Positions 1 to 5,648 of a stretch of DNA of 13,585 nucleotides are shown in pieces. Position numbers and translations under genes: made by a program. Below the pieces are notes generated by a model that made no database searches, was not told the origin of the DNA, and worked only from the letters and a program-made list of their open reading frames with translations. The DNA is from Bacteroidales bacterium UBA2287 (lineage in GTDB: Bacteria > Bacteroidota > Bacteroidia > Bacteroidales > Tenuifilaceae): contig DDWL01000034.1 in the NCBI GenBank assembly GCA_002345675.1, forward strand, positions 1 to 13,585, read 5' to 3'. The first letter of the stretch is position 1; the number at the start of each line of letters is the position of its first letter.

Positions 1-40
1 CTTATTTCAATACTTCGGTATATTTTTATTTCACGCAGAT

Positions 41-70
41 CCCGATAACTATCGGGCGCAAAGGCGCAAA
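41..70. repeat. Palindrome followed by GGCGCAAA tandem repeat
   Basis: CCCGATA (41-47) and TATCGGG (50-56) form a perfect 7-bp inverted repeat around AC. The 8-mer GGCGCAAA then occurs twice in tandem at 55-62 and 63-70, overlapping the end of the palindrome. Directly before it is TTTCACGCAGAT (29-40 region). Such CGCAGAT and GCGCAAAG strings are, from memory, common scattered intergenic repeats in Bacteroidota; that family assignment is inference. Confidence 0.5.
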
Positions 71-303
71 TTATTGATTGTCAAAACAATAACTAAGCAC
101 ACGGTCATTACGCATCCTTCAGATAATCAGGCAAATGCGAAATATTAACGAACTATTGTTATTTTGTATATGTTGTTTAAGCTAAAATGCAATGATTTTT
201 TAAGATATATAATGTGATAATATGTGTATTTGGTTGTGATGCAAAGGGAAGGAATGTTTCGGAATTTCAATGGCCATGGGCAATATATAGTATGCTGTGG
301 GAC

Positions 304-330
304 AAAAAAAAGTGCCCGAGGGTGCGGGCA
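304..330 (-). terminator. Rho-independent terminator, downstream of ywqK-like gene
   Basis: TGCCCG (313-318) and CGGGCA (325-330) form a 6-bp GC-rich stem with a 6-base loop. Read on the minus strand the hairpin is followed by C and then eight T residues (the A run at 304-311). It lies ~117 bases past the stop of the minus-strand repeat-protein gene, for which it is the likely terminator. The plus side has only five T residues (332-337 area), so any reverse activity would be weaker. Confidence 0.65.
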
Positions 331-446
331 AATTTTTCGTTGTCTTTTAAGCAAATTTGGATTTTGGTAATTTTTGCTTAATAGCTTTCCATCAACTTTC
401 TATTGGTTCGGTAAAGGTAAACACGTTCCATTTTTTAATTTATTTT

Positions 447-1244
447 TTACATTCCCATTTGTCGGGCAAACTCATCAAGGCCAGGCTCTTCAATTCTTCC
501 AGCATTTTTAAATTGATTTTCAAGTTCTCGGGTTTCTTCCTCAATTAGCTTGTCCTGATTTTCGGCACGTCCGTTAATATATTTTATTTCTTTAAGAATT
601 TTTCCCTCGGGCGAGTATACTTTCCACACACTATCCTTTACTCCATTAGCATAAAATCCTTCAATTCGTTTTTTGCCCGAGTAATAGTATGATGTAACGG
701 GGCCATGCTCTTTGCCATTTTTATAGCTAACGCTCGACTTAGTTAGCCCATTTTGAAAATATGTAATGCTTCCACCATCCTTTACACCATTAGTCCATTT
801 AATTACTTCGTAAACTTCCCCTGCTGGGTAATAGGTTGTAAATAGACCATTCTTTTCACCATTTTTATAGTACTCCGTAAAAACTATATTTCCGCTTTGT
901 CCCAAGTATTCCCACTTACCGTCTTTCCGAGTTTTATAAAATTTGCCTTTGGCAGCCTCACGGCTGTTGGGGTAGTAAAAAATTACCGTTGTCGAGTCGC
1001 TATTGGAGGTAAAGTTGAGTTTTGCCCTGATTTTTCCCGTGTCATAGTAACGAATCATTTCCCCTTGAGGCTTATCGTCCTTAAAAAAACCTTTGTAGGC
1101 AATCGCTCCGTTTTTATACTGCTTTTTCCAGTACCCTTGCTTCCGATTTAGGTGGTCGGTTTGATTAAAAAGGGTATCGGTTGTTTGAGCAAAAATTGCT
1201 GAGTTAGAAAGAAGTAGAATGAAGAAGGCAGATATTTTAACCAT
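447..1244 (-). CDS. Secreted YwqK/MORN-type repeat protein
   Basis: A 265-residue protein built largely of ~22-23 residue repeats of the form Y-x-NG-x-x-x-G-x(3-4)-Y-x-x-G, characteristic of the MORN-variant family usually annotated 'toxin-antitoxin system YwqK family antitoxin'. The N-terminus (positive K3, hydrophobic stretch ~4-17, then AIFAQ) looks like a type I signal peptide cleaved near residue 19, so the protein is probably periplasmic or surface-exposed. Repeats run from about residue 45 to 230; the tail (~232-265) is charged and probably helical. Repeat units such as YKNGEKNGLF and YKNGKEHGPV are plain to see. It is transcribed alone, towards a terminator at 304-330. The antitoxin label comes from the Bacillus YwqJ/YwqK pair; I see no toxin partner, so the actual role here is unknown. 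A MITE-like insertion lies 16 bp upstream of the start codon. Confidence 0.8.
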   Translation of the reverse strand: MVKISAFFILLLSNSAIFAQTTDTLFNQTDHLNRKQGYWKKQYKNGAIAYKGFFKDDKPQGEMIRYYDTGKIRAKLNFTSNSDSTTVIFYYPNSREAAKGKFYKTRKDGKWEYLGQSGNIVFTEYYKNGEKNGLFTTYYPAGEVYEVIKWTNGVKDGGSITYFQNGLTKSSVSYKNGKEHGPVTSYYYSGKKRIEGFYANGVKDSVWKVYSPEGKILKEIKYINGRAENQDKLIEEETRELENQFKNAGRIEEPGLDEFARQMGM

Positions 1245-1260
1245 TTCAATTACATTTTAA

Positions 1261-1421
1261 ATTAAATAACAGTATTGTCCGGTAAAAGAATCAGGACTAA
1301 AGTCCTTCAATTACTTGCGCTGTGTAACCCCAGCCTTAAGGCTGGGGTTATTTAAAGTCCCATAATACTTGGGCTTCAGCCCTGAATTTGATATTTTTAT
1401 CGGACGGTAGTGATTAAATAA
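1261..1421. mobile_element. MITE-like element with TIRs and target duplication
   Basis: A ~143-bp non-coding element (1270-1412) is bounded by imperfect terminal inverted repeats: CAGTATTGTCCGGTAAAA (1270-1287) against TTTTATCGGACGGTAGTG (1395-1412), 14 of 18 positions complementary. It is flanked by a direct repeat ATTAAATAA at 1261-1269 and 1413-1421; the match runs two bases further (CA), so the duplication is 9 to 11 bp. Inside are three palindromes: AGGACT/AGTCCT (1293-1306), a perfect 26-bp palindrome at 1325-1350 centred on TTAA, and GGGCT/AGCCC (1371-1382). No coding capacity is visible. Ends plus target duplication indicate transposition in trans by an unseen transposase; IS4-type enzymes make duplications of about this size, but that assignment is inference. 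Confidence 0.75.
1325..1350. repeat. Perfect 26-bp palindrome inside the MITE
   Basis: The half-site TAACCCCAGCCTT (1325-1337) is followed immediately by its exact reverse complement (1338-1350). It would form a 13-bp cruciform arm in DNA or an 11-bp stem with a TTAA loop in RNA. No T tract follows on either strand, so it is not an obvious terminator. It is the central hairpin of the inserted element at 1270-1412. Confidence 0.85.
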
Positions 1422-1454
1422 CACAAAAACCCATTGGTTATTGCAAACTTTATG

Positions 1455-1462
1455 CAAACCTA
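1455..1462 (-). promoter_or_regulatory. Possible -7 element for ywqK-like gene
   Basis: The minus strand reads TAGGTTTG here, matching TAnnTTTG. It lies ~210 bases from the repeat-protein start; without the 152-bp insertion (element plus one duplication) the gap would be about 59 bases, a normal leader length. No good -33 partner is visible, so this is a weak call. Confidence 0.25.
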
Positions 1463-1483
1463 ATAAAAATGGGGTTAAAATAA

Positions 1484-1504
1484 AAGCCCCCAAAAAGGGG
1501 GCTT
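1484..1504 (-). terminator. Rho-independent terminator of dnaK
   Basis: AAGCCCCC (1484-1491) and GGGGGCTT (1497-1504) form an 8-bp stem with a 5-base loop, followed on the minus strand by a T-rich tract (TTATTTTAA after the stem's own terminal TT). It begins 28 bases past the dnaK stop codon, in the right place and orientation to end the dnaK transcript. Confidence 0.85.
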
Positions 1505-1531
1505 GAATGGAGTATGTGAGGATTTGGAAAT

Positions 1532-3436
1532 TTACTTTACTTCCTCAAAGTCGACATCGGTAACCTCTTGCTCGGCTTTTCCCGAAGATGTATTTCCCGA
1601 AGGTTCACCCTGTGGTTGCTGCTGACCTTGTTGAGCCTGAGCCTTGTAAAGTTCTTCCGAAGCGGCTTGCCAAGCAGTATTAAGTTCAGCAAGTGCAACA
1701 TCAATGGCTTCAATATCTTGTTTTTGGTGAGCCTCTTTAAGCTTAGCAAGTGCGCTTTCAACAGCTCCTTTTTTGTCGGCTGGTAGCTTGTCGCCAAACT
1801 CTTTAAGCTGCTTTTCGGTGCTAAATATCATGCTATCGGCCGAGTTCAACTTATCAACCCTTTCGCGTGCAATGCGGTCGGTTTCTTCGTTAGCCTTGGC
1901 TTCTTCGCGCATGCGCTTAACCTCATCGTCGGTTAGGCCAGTTGTAGCTTCAATTCTAATTCGTTGCTCTTTTCCGGTTCCCTTATCTTTTGCCGAAACA
2001 TGTAGAATTCCGTTTGCGTCAATGTCGAAGGTTACTTCAACCTGTGGAACACCGCGTGGGGCAGGTGGAATACCATCGAGGTGGAAACGTCCAATGGTTT
2101 TGTTGTCCTTTGCCATTTGGCGTTCGCCCTGAACAATGTGTATTTCAACCGAAGGCTGACTGTCCGATGCTGTTGTAAATGTTTCGCTCTTACGGGTAGG
2201 TATGGTTGTGTTTGCATCGATAAGCTTTGTGAATACGCCGCCTAAAGTTTCGATACCCAACGATAGTGGAGTAACGTCGAGAAGAAGTACATCCTTAACC
2301 TCGCCAGTTAAAACACCGCCTTGAATTGCAGCACCAACTGCAACTACCTCGTCGGGATTAACTCCCTTACTTGGTGTGCGGCCAAAGAATTTCTCAACAA
2401 CCTGTTGAATTGCAGGAATACGAGTCGATCCGCCTACGAGAATTACTTCGTTTATATCGGAAGTTTGCAAGCCAGCATCCTTTAACGCTTTACGGCAAGG
2501 TTCGATGGTAGCCTGAATTAACGAATCGGCTAATTTTTCGAACTGAGCACGGGTTAACGTGCGCACCAAGTGTTTTGGAATGCCATCGACCGGCATAATG
2601 TAAGGCAAGTTAATTTCGGTTTGAGTTGAACTCGAGAGTTCAATTTTAGCCTTTTCGGCAGCTTCCTTTAAGCGTTGAAGCGCCATTGGATCCTTACGAA
2701 GGTCGATGTTTTCGTCTTTTTTAAACTCTTCGGCTAACCAGTCAATAATAATGTGATCAAAGTCGTCGCCACCAAGGTGTGTATCGCCATTGGTCGATTT
2801 TACTTCGAAAACGCCTTCACCAAGTTCGAGAATCGAAATATCGAACGTTCCACCACCAAGGTCGAATACGGCAACTTTTAGGTCTACCGACTTTTTGTCG
2901 AGGCCATATGCCAAAGCAGCTGCGGTTGGTTCGTTAATAATACGGCGAACTTTAAGACCAGCAATTTCGCCAGCTTCCTTTGTTGCTTGACGCTGCGAGT
3001 CGCTAAAGTAGGCAGGAACGGTAATAACCGCTTCGGTAACTTCTTGTCCAAGGTAATCTTCGGCAGTTTTCTTCATTTTTTGAAGTATCATGGCCGAAAT
3101 TTCTTGAGGTGTGTACTTCCTATCGTCAATTTGCACGCGTGGTGTATTGTTTTCACCCTTAACCACTTTGTACGAAACGCGCCCAATTTCCTTTGTAACC
3201 TTGTCGAAGGTTTCGCCCATAAACCTCTTAATAGAGAATATGGTTTTAATAGGATTTGTAATAGCCTGACGCTTAGCAGGGTCGCCTACTTTGCGTTCGC
3301 CATTTTCAACAAATGCTACAATCGAAGGGGTTGTACGTTTTCCTTCGCTATTGGGAATTACTACTGGCTCGTTTCCTTCCATTACCGAAACGCACGAGTT
3401 TGTTGTTCCCAAGTCAATTCCAATTATTTTACCCAT
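1532..3436 (-). CDS. dnaK: Molecular chaperone DnaK (Hsp70)
   Basis: A full-length 634-residue Hsp70: the ATP-driven cytoplasmic chaperone that binds exposed hydrophobic segments and cycles with DnaJ and GrpE. The ATPase domain begins with phosphate-1 motif GIDLGTTNS (residues 6-14); VPAYFSDSQRQ (~140-150), AVFDLGGGTFDIS (~190-202) and ILVGGSTRIP (~335) follow. The hydrophobic interdomain linker DVLLLDVTPLSLG lies near residue 385, then the beta-sandwich peptide-binding domain and helical lid, with a Q/G-rich tail ending in the conserved acidic EEVK region (TDVDFEEVK). Length is normal for bacterial DnaK and nothing is missing. The gene stands alone: no grpE or dnaJ adjoins it, and a terminator follows at 1484-1504. 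The upstream divergent region shared with panB has five TGACA/TGTCA boxes but I found no CIRCE-like element. Confidence 0.98.
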   Translation of the reverse strand: MGKIIGIDLGTTNSCVSVMEGNEPVVIPNSEGKRTTPSIVAFVENGERKVGDPAKRQAITNPIKTIFSIKRFMGETFDKVTKEIGRVSYKVVKGENNTPRVQIDDRKYTPQEISAMILQKMKKTAEDYLGQEVTEAVITVPAYFSDSQRQATKEAGEIAGLKVRRIINEPTAAALAYGLDKKSVDLKVAVFDLGGGTFDISILELGEGVFEVKSTNGDTHLGGDDFDHIIIDWLAEEFKKDENIDLRKDPMALQRLKEAAEKAKIELSSSTQTEINLPYIMPVDGIPKHLVRTLTRAQFEKLADSLIQATIEPCRKALKDAGLQTSDINEVILVGGSTRIPAIQQVVEKFFGRTPSKGVNPDEVVAVGAAIQGGVLTGEVKDVLLLDVTPLSLGIETLGGVFTKLIDANTTIPTRKSETFTTASDSQPSVEIHIVQGERQMAKDNKTIGRFHLDGIPPAPRGVPQVEVTFDIDANGILHVSAKDKGTGKEQRIRIEATTGLTDDEVKRMREEAKANEETDRIARERVDKLNSADSMIFSTEKQLKEFGDKLPADKKGAVESALAKLKEAHQKQDIEAIDVALAELNTAWQAASEELYKAQAQQGQQQPQGEPSGNTSSGKAEQEVTDVDFEEVK

Positions 3437-3569
3437 TTTGTTTTATGTTTTTAATTCGTAGGTTATTCAATTTTTTTAACGAACATCCATTATTCAATCT
3501 CTATGCCAATGGCTCTTAGTGGTATTTTAGGTGATAATGTGGCACAAAAATTTTTCGAATTTGTTTGTA

Positions 3570-3677
3570 TTGACAAGGAATGTATTGTTAATATACATAA
3601 TGTCAATTACATAAATAGTGTCTTTGAGTTATTTTTGAAACTGACAAATAGTCGGTAAAATTGTCATTTTATGACAA
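3570..3677. repeat. Cluster of TGACA/TGTCA boxes, probable operators
   Basis: Five copies lie in about 108 bp: TGACA 3571-3575, TGTCA 3601-3605, TGACA 3642-3646, TGTCA 3662-3666, TGACA 3672-3676. They form two inverted pairs: TTGACA (3570-3575) with TGTCAA (3601-3606), enclosing an inner ATGTAT/ATACAT pair (3580-3585, 3593-3598), and TTGTCAT (3661-3667) with ATGACAA (3671-3677) around TTT. The arrangement resembles binding sites for a dimeric regulator. The regulator and target gene are unknown. Confidence 0.45.
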
Positions 3678-3739
3678 ACAGCAACGGTTTTTATAGGCCT
3701 TCTATTAAACAACAGGTTAAATAGGCCTACATTCTGCTA

Positions 3740-3747
3740 TAATTTTG
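3740..3747 (+). promoter_or_regulatory. Candidate panB -7 promoter element
   Basis: TAATTTTG matches the Bacteroidota TAnnTTTG element and lies 30 bases before the panB ATG, predicting a leader of about 25 bases. No clear -33 TTG is seen at the usual distance; the second ATAGGCCT copy (3721-3728) lies close by, where an operator could act. Confidence 0.4.
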
Positions 3748-3777
3748 TAGCTTTGGCTCAAATTAAATTCTGAAGTC

Positions 3778-4593
3778 ATGTCAACAGAAAGTAGGGCAAA
3801 AGTGGTTACAACCCATGTGCTAAACGAGATGAAGTTGAGGGGCGAAAAAATAGCCATGCTAACGGGCTACGATTACTCAATGGCCCGAATTCTCGATGCT
3901 GCAGGAATTGATATTATTCTTGTTGGCGATTCGGCCTCCAATGTAATGGCGGGCAACGAGAGCACATTGCCCATTACGCTCGACCAAATGATTTACCATG
4001 CACAATCGGTGGTTCGTGGAGTAAAGCGGGCGCTTGTTGTGGTCGACATGCCCTTTGGCAGCTACCAAGGGAATTCGAAGCTTGCGCTTAACTCGGCCAT
4101 ACGAATAATGAAGGAGAGCGGTGCCGATGCCCTAAAACTCGAAGGGGGAAGGGAAATTCTCGATTCGGTGTCCCGTATTCTTTCGGCAGGTATTCCAATA
4201 ATGGGGCACTTGGGCTTAACTCCACAGTCCATTCATAAGTTTGGAACATATGTGGTTCGCGCTCGCGATGAAGACGAAGCCGATAAACTTGTTGAGGATG
4301 CACACTTACTTCAAGACGCTGGTTGCTTTTCGATAGTTCTCGAGAAAATTCCCGCTAAGCTGGGAACACAAGTAGCTCGCGAGCTAAAAATTCCAATTAT
4401 TGGTATTGGTGCTGGTCCTGGAGTCGACGGGCAAGTGCTTGTAACTCACGATATGCTTGGCATAACACAGGAATTTTCGCCACGATTTTTGCGCCGCTAC
4501 CATAATTTATACGCCGAAATGCTTGGAGCATTTCAAACATACATTGGCGATGTAAAAAAACTCGATTTCCCCAACGAAAGGGAGCAGTACTAA
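3778..4593 (+). CDS. panB: 3-methyl-2-oxobutanoate hydroxymethyltransferase
   Basis: Ketopantoate hydroxymethyltransferase transfers the one-carbon unit of 5,10-methylenetetrahydrofolate to 2-oxoisovalerate, giving ketopantoate, the first committed step of pantothenate (CoA) synthesis; it acts in the cytoplasm as a Mg-dependent TIM-barrel oligomer. The 271-residue length is standard. Visible family motifs are MLTGYDYSMA (27-36), LVGDSASNV with metal-ligand D51, VVDMPFGSYQ with D90, ALKLEGG with K120 and E122, GHLGLTPQS (143-151), VLEKIP with the probable catalytic base E189, and IGIGAGPGVDGQVLV near 209-223. All five active-site residues known from the family are present. The start is well placed behind a -7 candidate at 3740-3747. 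panC and panD are not adjacent. A hairpin-rich repeat element follows 37 bases after the stop. Confidence 0.97.
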   Translation: MSTESRAKVVTTHVLNEMKLRGEKIAMLTGYDYSMARILDAAGIDIILVGDSASNVMAGNESTLPITLDQMIYHAQSVVRGVKRALVVVDMPFGSYQGNSKLALNSAIRIMKESGADALKLEGGREILDSVSRILSAGIPIMGHLGLTPQSIHKFGTYVVRARDEDEADKLVEDAHLLQDAGCFSIVLEKIPAKLGTQVARELKIPIIGIGAGPGVDGQVLVTHDMLGITQEFSPRFLRRYHNLYAEMLGAFQTYIGDVKKLDFPNEREQY

Positions 4594-4630
4594 AAAATTG
4601 TTTAAATTTTATTCATGAGAAATCTCTGTT

Positions 4631-4767
4631 AATTGCCACGGGCTTTAGCCCGTGGGGTCTATATGATAGAAGAATGCCGGGCTTCAGCCCAATTAGTATC
4701 TAATATTATTTGGCTAAAGCCATTGTTTGTCCCTTTTCTCTTCCACGGGCTAAAGCCCGTGGCAATT
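4631..4767. repeat. 137-bp element with perfect 25-bp inverted ends
   Basis: Bases 4631-4655 and 4743-4767 are exact reverse complements over 25 bp. Each end contains its own palindrome, CCACGGGCT/AGCCCGTGG with a 2-base spacer (4636-4655 and 4743-4762). Two further hairpins lie between: GGGCT/AGCCC (4679-4690) and TGGCT/AGCCA (4711-4722). All four share the core GGCT-NN-AGCC. The DNA or RNA could fold either as four local hairpins or as one long end-to-end stem. The only possible flanking duplication is AATT, which is part of the inverted ends and so uninformative. It lies between panB and the pseudouridine synthase gene. REP-like mobile intergenic repeat is the best label. Confidence 0.8.
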
Positions 4768-4828
4768 GAAAACCAAAATATTAATTAAAGTTAAAATAGT
4801 TTCTAAATTACTACTCATAAATAAGTTC

Positions 4829-5521
4829 ATGGATATTACCCAAGCACGCATTCTTTACGAAGACAATCATTTAATTGCAATAAATAAGCTCTCGAGCGAC
4901 ATTGTTCAGAGCGACGAAACTGGCGACGAGCCCTTAGTTGAAAAGGTAAAATCGTTTATTAAGGAGCGCGATAAAAAGCCAGGTAATGTATTTGTTGAGG
5001 TTATACACCGAATTGATAGACCCGTTAGCGGTGCTGTGCTAATGGCCAAAACCAGCAAAGGGTTAAGCCGAATGAACGAACTTTTTCGCGATGGCAAAGT
5101 GAAAAAGCTTTACTGGGCAATTGTTGGAAAAATGCCCGAAAAACAAACCGATACGCTTAAGCACTACATTCTACGTAACACAAAGAAAAATCGATCGTTT
5201 GCATACGATTCGCCAAAGGTTGATGCAAAGGAAGCCACGCTTACCTATCGTTTAGTTGGAAATAGCGACAGGTACTTTTTCCTCGAAATCGACCTGCACA
5301 CAGGTAGGCATCACCAAATTAGGGCGCAGCTTTCAATAATTGGCAACCCAATTAAAGGCGATTTAAAATATGGTGCACCCCGATCGAATCCTGGAGGCGG
5401 AATTAGCTTACATTCCCGTTCACTCAAATTTAGCCACCCTGTAACCAACGAAAACATTGAAATTGTTGCGCCTCCTCCATCCGACAGTTTATGGCAAGTT
5501 TTCGAAAAAGCTAACAGCTAA
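4829..5521 (+). CDS. RluA-family RNA pseudouridine synthase
   Basis: A 230-residue single-domain pseudouridine synthase that isomerises uridine in rRNA or tRNA. The signature HRIDRPVSG (60-68) carries the catalytic aspartate D63; the family motif LHTGRHHQIRAQL and the following GDLKYGA mark the C-terminal half of the catalytic fold. There is no N-terminal S4 RNA-binding domain, unlike RluC or RluD, and the protein starts almost directly with the RILYEDNHLIAINK strand. I chose the ATG at 4829. A longer reading from a TTG at 4766 would begin inside the repeat element and add 21 lysine/leucine-rich residues (ILIKVKIVSKLLL) unlike the family. Which uridine is modified cannot be told from sequence alone. 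It stands alone on the plus strand with no clear promoter consensus. Confidence 0.92.
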   Translation: MDITQARILYEDNHLIAINKLSSDIVQSDETGDEPLVEKVKSFIKERDKKPGNVFVEVIHRIDRPVSGAVLMAKTSKGLSRMNELFRDGKVKKLYWAIVGKMPEKQTDTLKHYILRNTKKNRSFAYDSPKVDAKEATLTYRLVGNSDRYFFLEIDLHTGRHHQIRAQLSIIGNPIKGDLKYGAPRSNPGGGISLHSRSLKFSHPVTNENIEIVAPPPSDSLWQVFEKANS

Positions 5522-5556
5522 TTGGTTGTAAATATATTATTTACCTATAAAAACGA

Positions 5557-5578
5557 ATCGATTTTATAAAAAATCGAT
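5557..5578. repeat. AT-rich inverted repeat before the cyclase gene
   Basis: ATCGATTTT (5557-5565) and AAAATCGAT (5570-5578) are exact 9-bp inverted arms around ATAA. The structure is 36 bases after the pseudouridine-synthase stop and 71 before the cyclase start. No T tract follows on the plus strand, so an operator or weak terminator are both possible. Confidence 0.45.
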
Positions 5579-5648
5579 AAATACTCTCACTATACATATG
5601 CTTACTTAATCCTTTTTTCTATTTTAGAAGTTCGATTTTAATGCACTT

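Larger units (their letters stand above)
1..446. other. Gene-free left edge with small repeats
   Basis: I see no credible gene in this stretch; the short open frames on both strands lack recognisable motifs. It holds a weak UUCG-tetraloop hairpin at 10-21 followed by a T-rich run (possibly the end of a plus-strand gene outside the window), a palindrome plus tandem repeat at 41-70, and the terminator hairpin at 313-330. The remainder is AT-rich with no clear structure. Confidence 0.6.
3437..3777. promoter_or_regulatory. Divergent dnaK-panB control region
   Basis: This 341-bp gene-free stretch separates dnaK (minus) from panB (plus). It has a cluster of five TGACA/TGTCA boxes (3571-3676), two direct copies of ATAGGCCT (3693-3700, 3721-3728), and a panB -7 candidate (3740-3747). 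For dnaK a weak minus-strand candidate is TTG (3572-3574 area) about 21 bases upstream of AATTTTTG (3547-3554 area). That would put a TGACA box over the dnaK -33 element. No terminator is expected or seen, both genes being read outwards. Confidence 0.5.

Noticed and set aside
145..354. 69-codon minus-strand frame in the left gene-free region
   Set aside because: Compositionally odd (rich in H, Y, I), no recognisable motif, and it runs across the terminator hairpin at 313-330.
447..1244. Toxin-antitoxin locus implied by the YwqK family name
   Set aside because: No toxin gene adjoins it, and the signal peptide argues against a cytoplasmic antitoxin; only the repeat architecture is supported.
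1773..2132. 119-codon plus-strand frame opposite dnaK
   Set aside because: A shadow of the strongly conserved dnaK frame; serine-rich, with no motif and no promoter.
2987..3454. 155-codon plus-strand frame opposite the dnaK 5' half
   Set aside because: Antisense to the ATPase domain, whose motifs are intact; the translated sequence shows no domain.
4600..4760. Rho-independent terminator for panB within the hairpin element
   Set aside because: The first hairpin (4636-4655) is strong but followed by GGTCTATATG, not a T tract; termination there is possible but not shown.
1261..4767. CRISPR array suggested by regularly spaced palindromes
   Set aside because: Repeats are non-identical hairpins of 12-26 bp, only three or four per site, with no uniform repeat-spacer pattern or cas genes.
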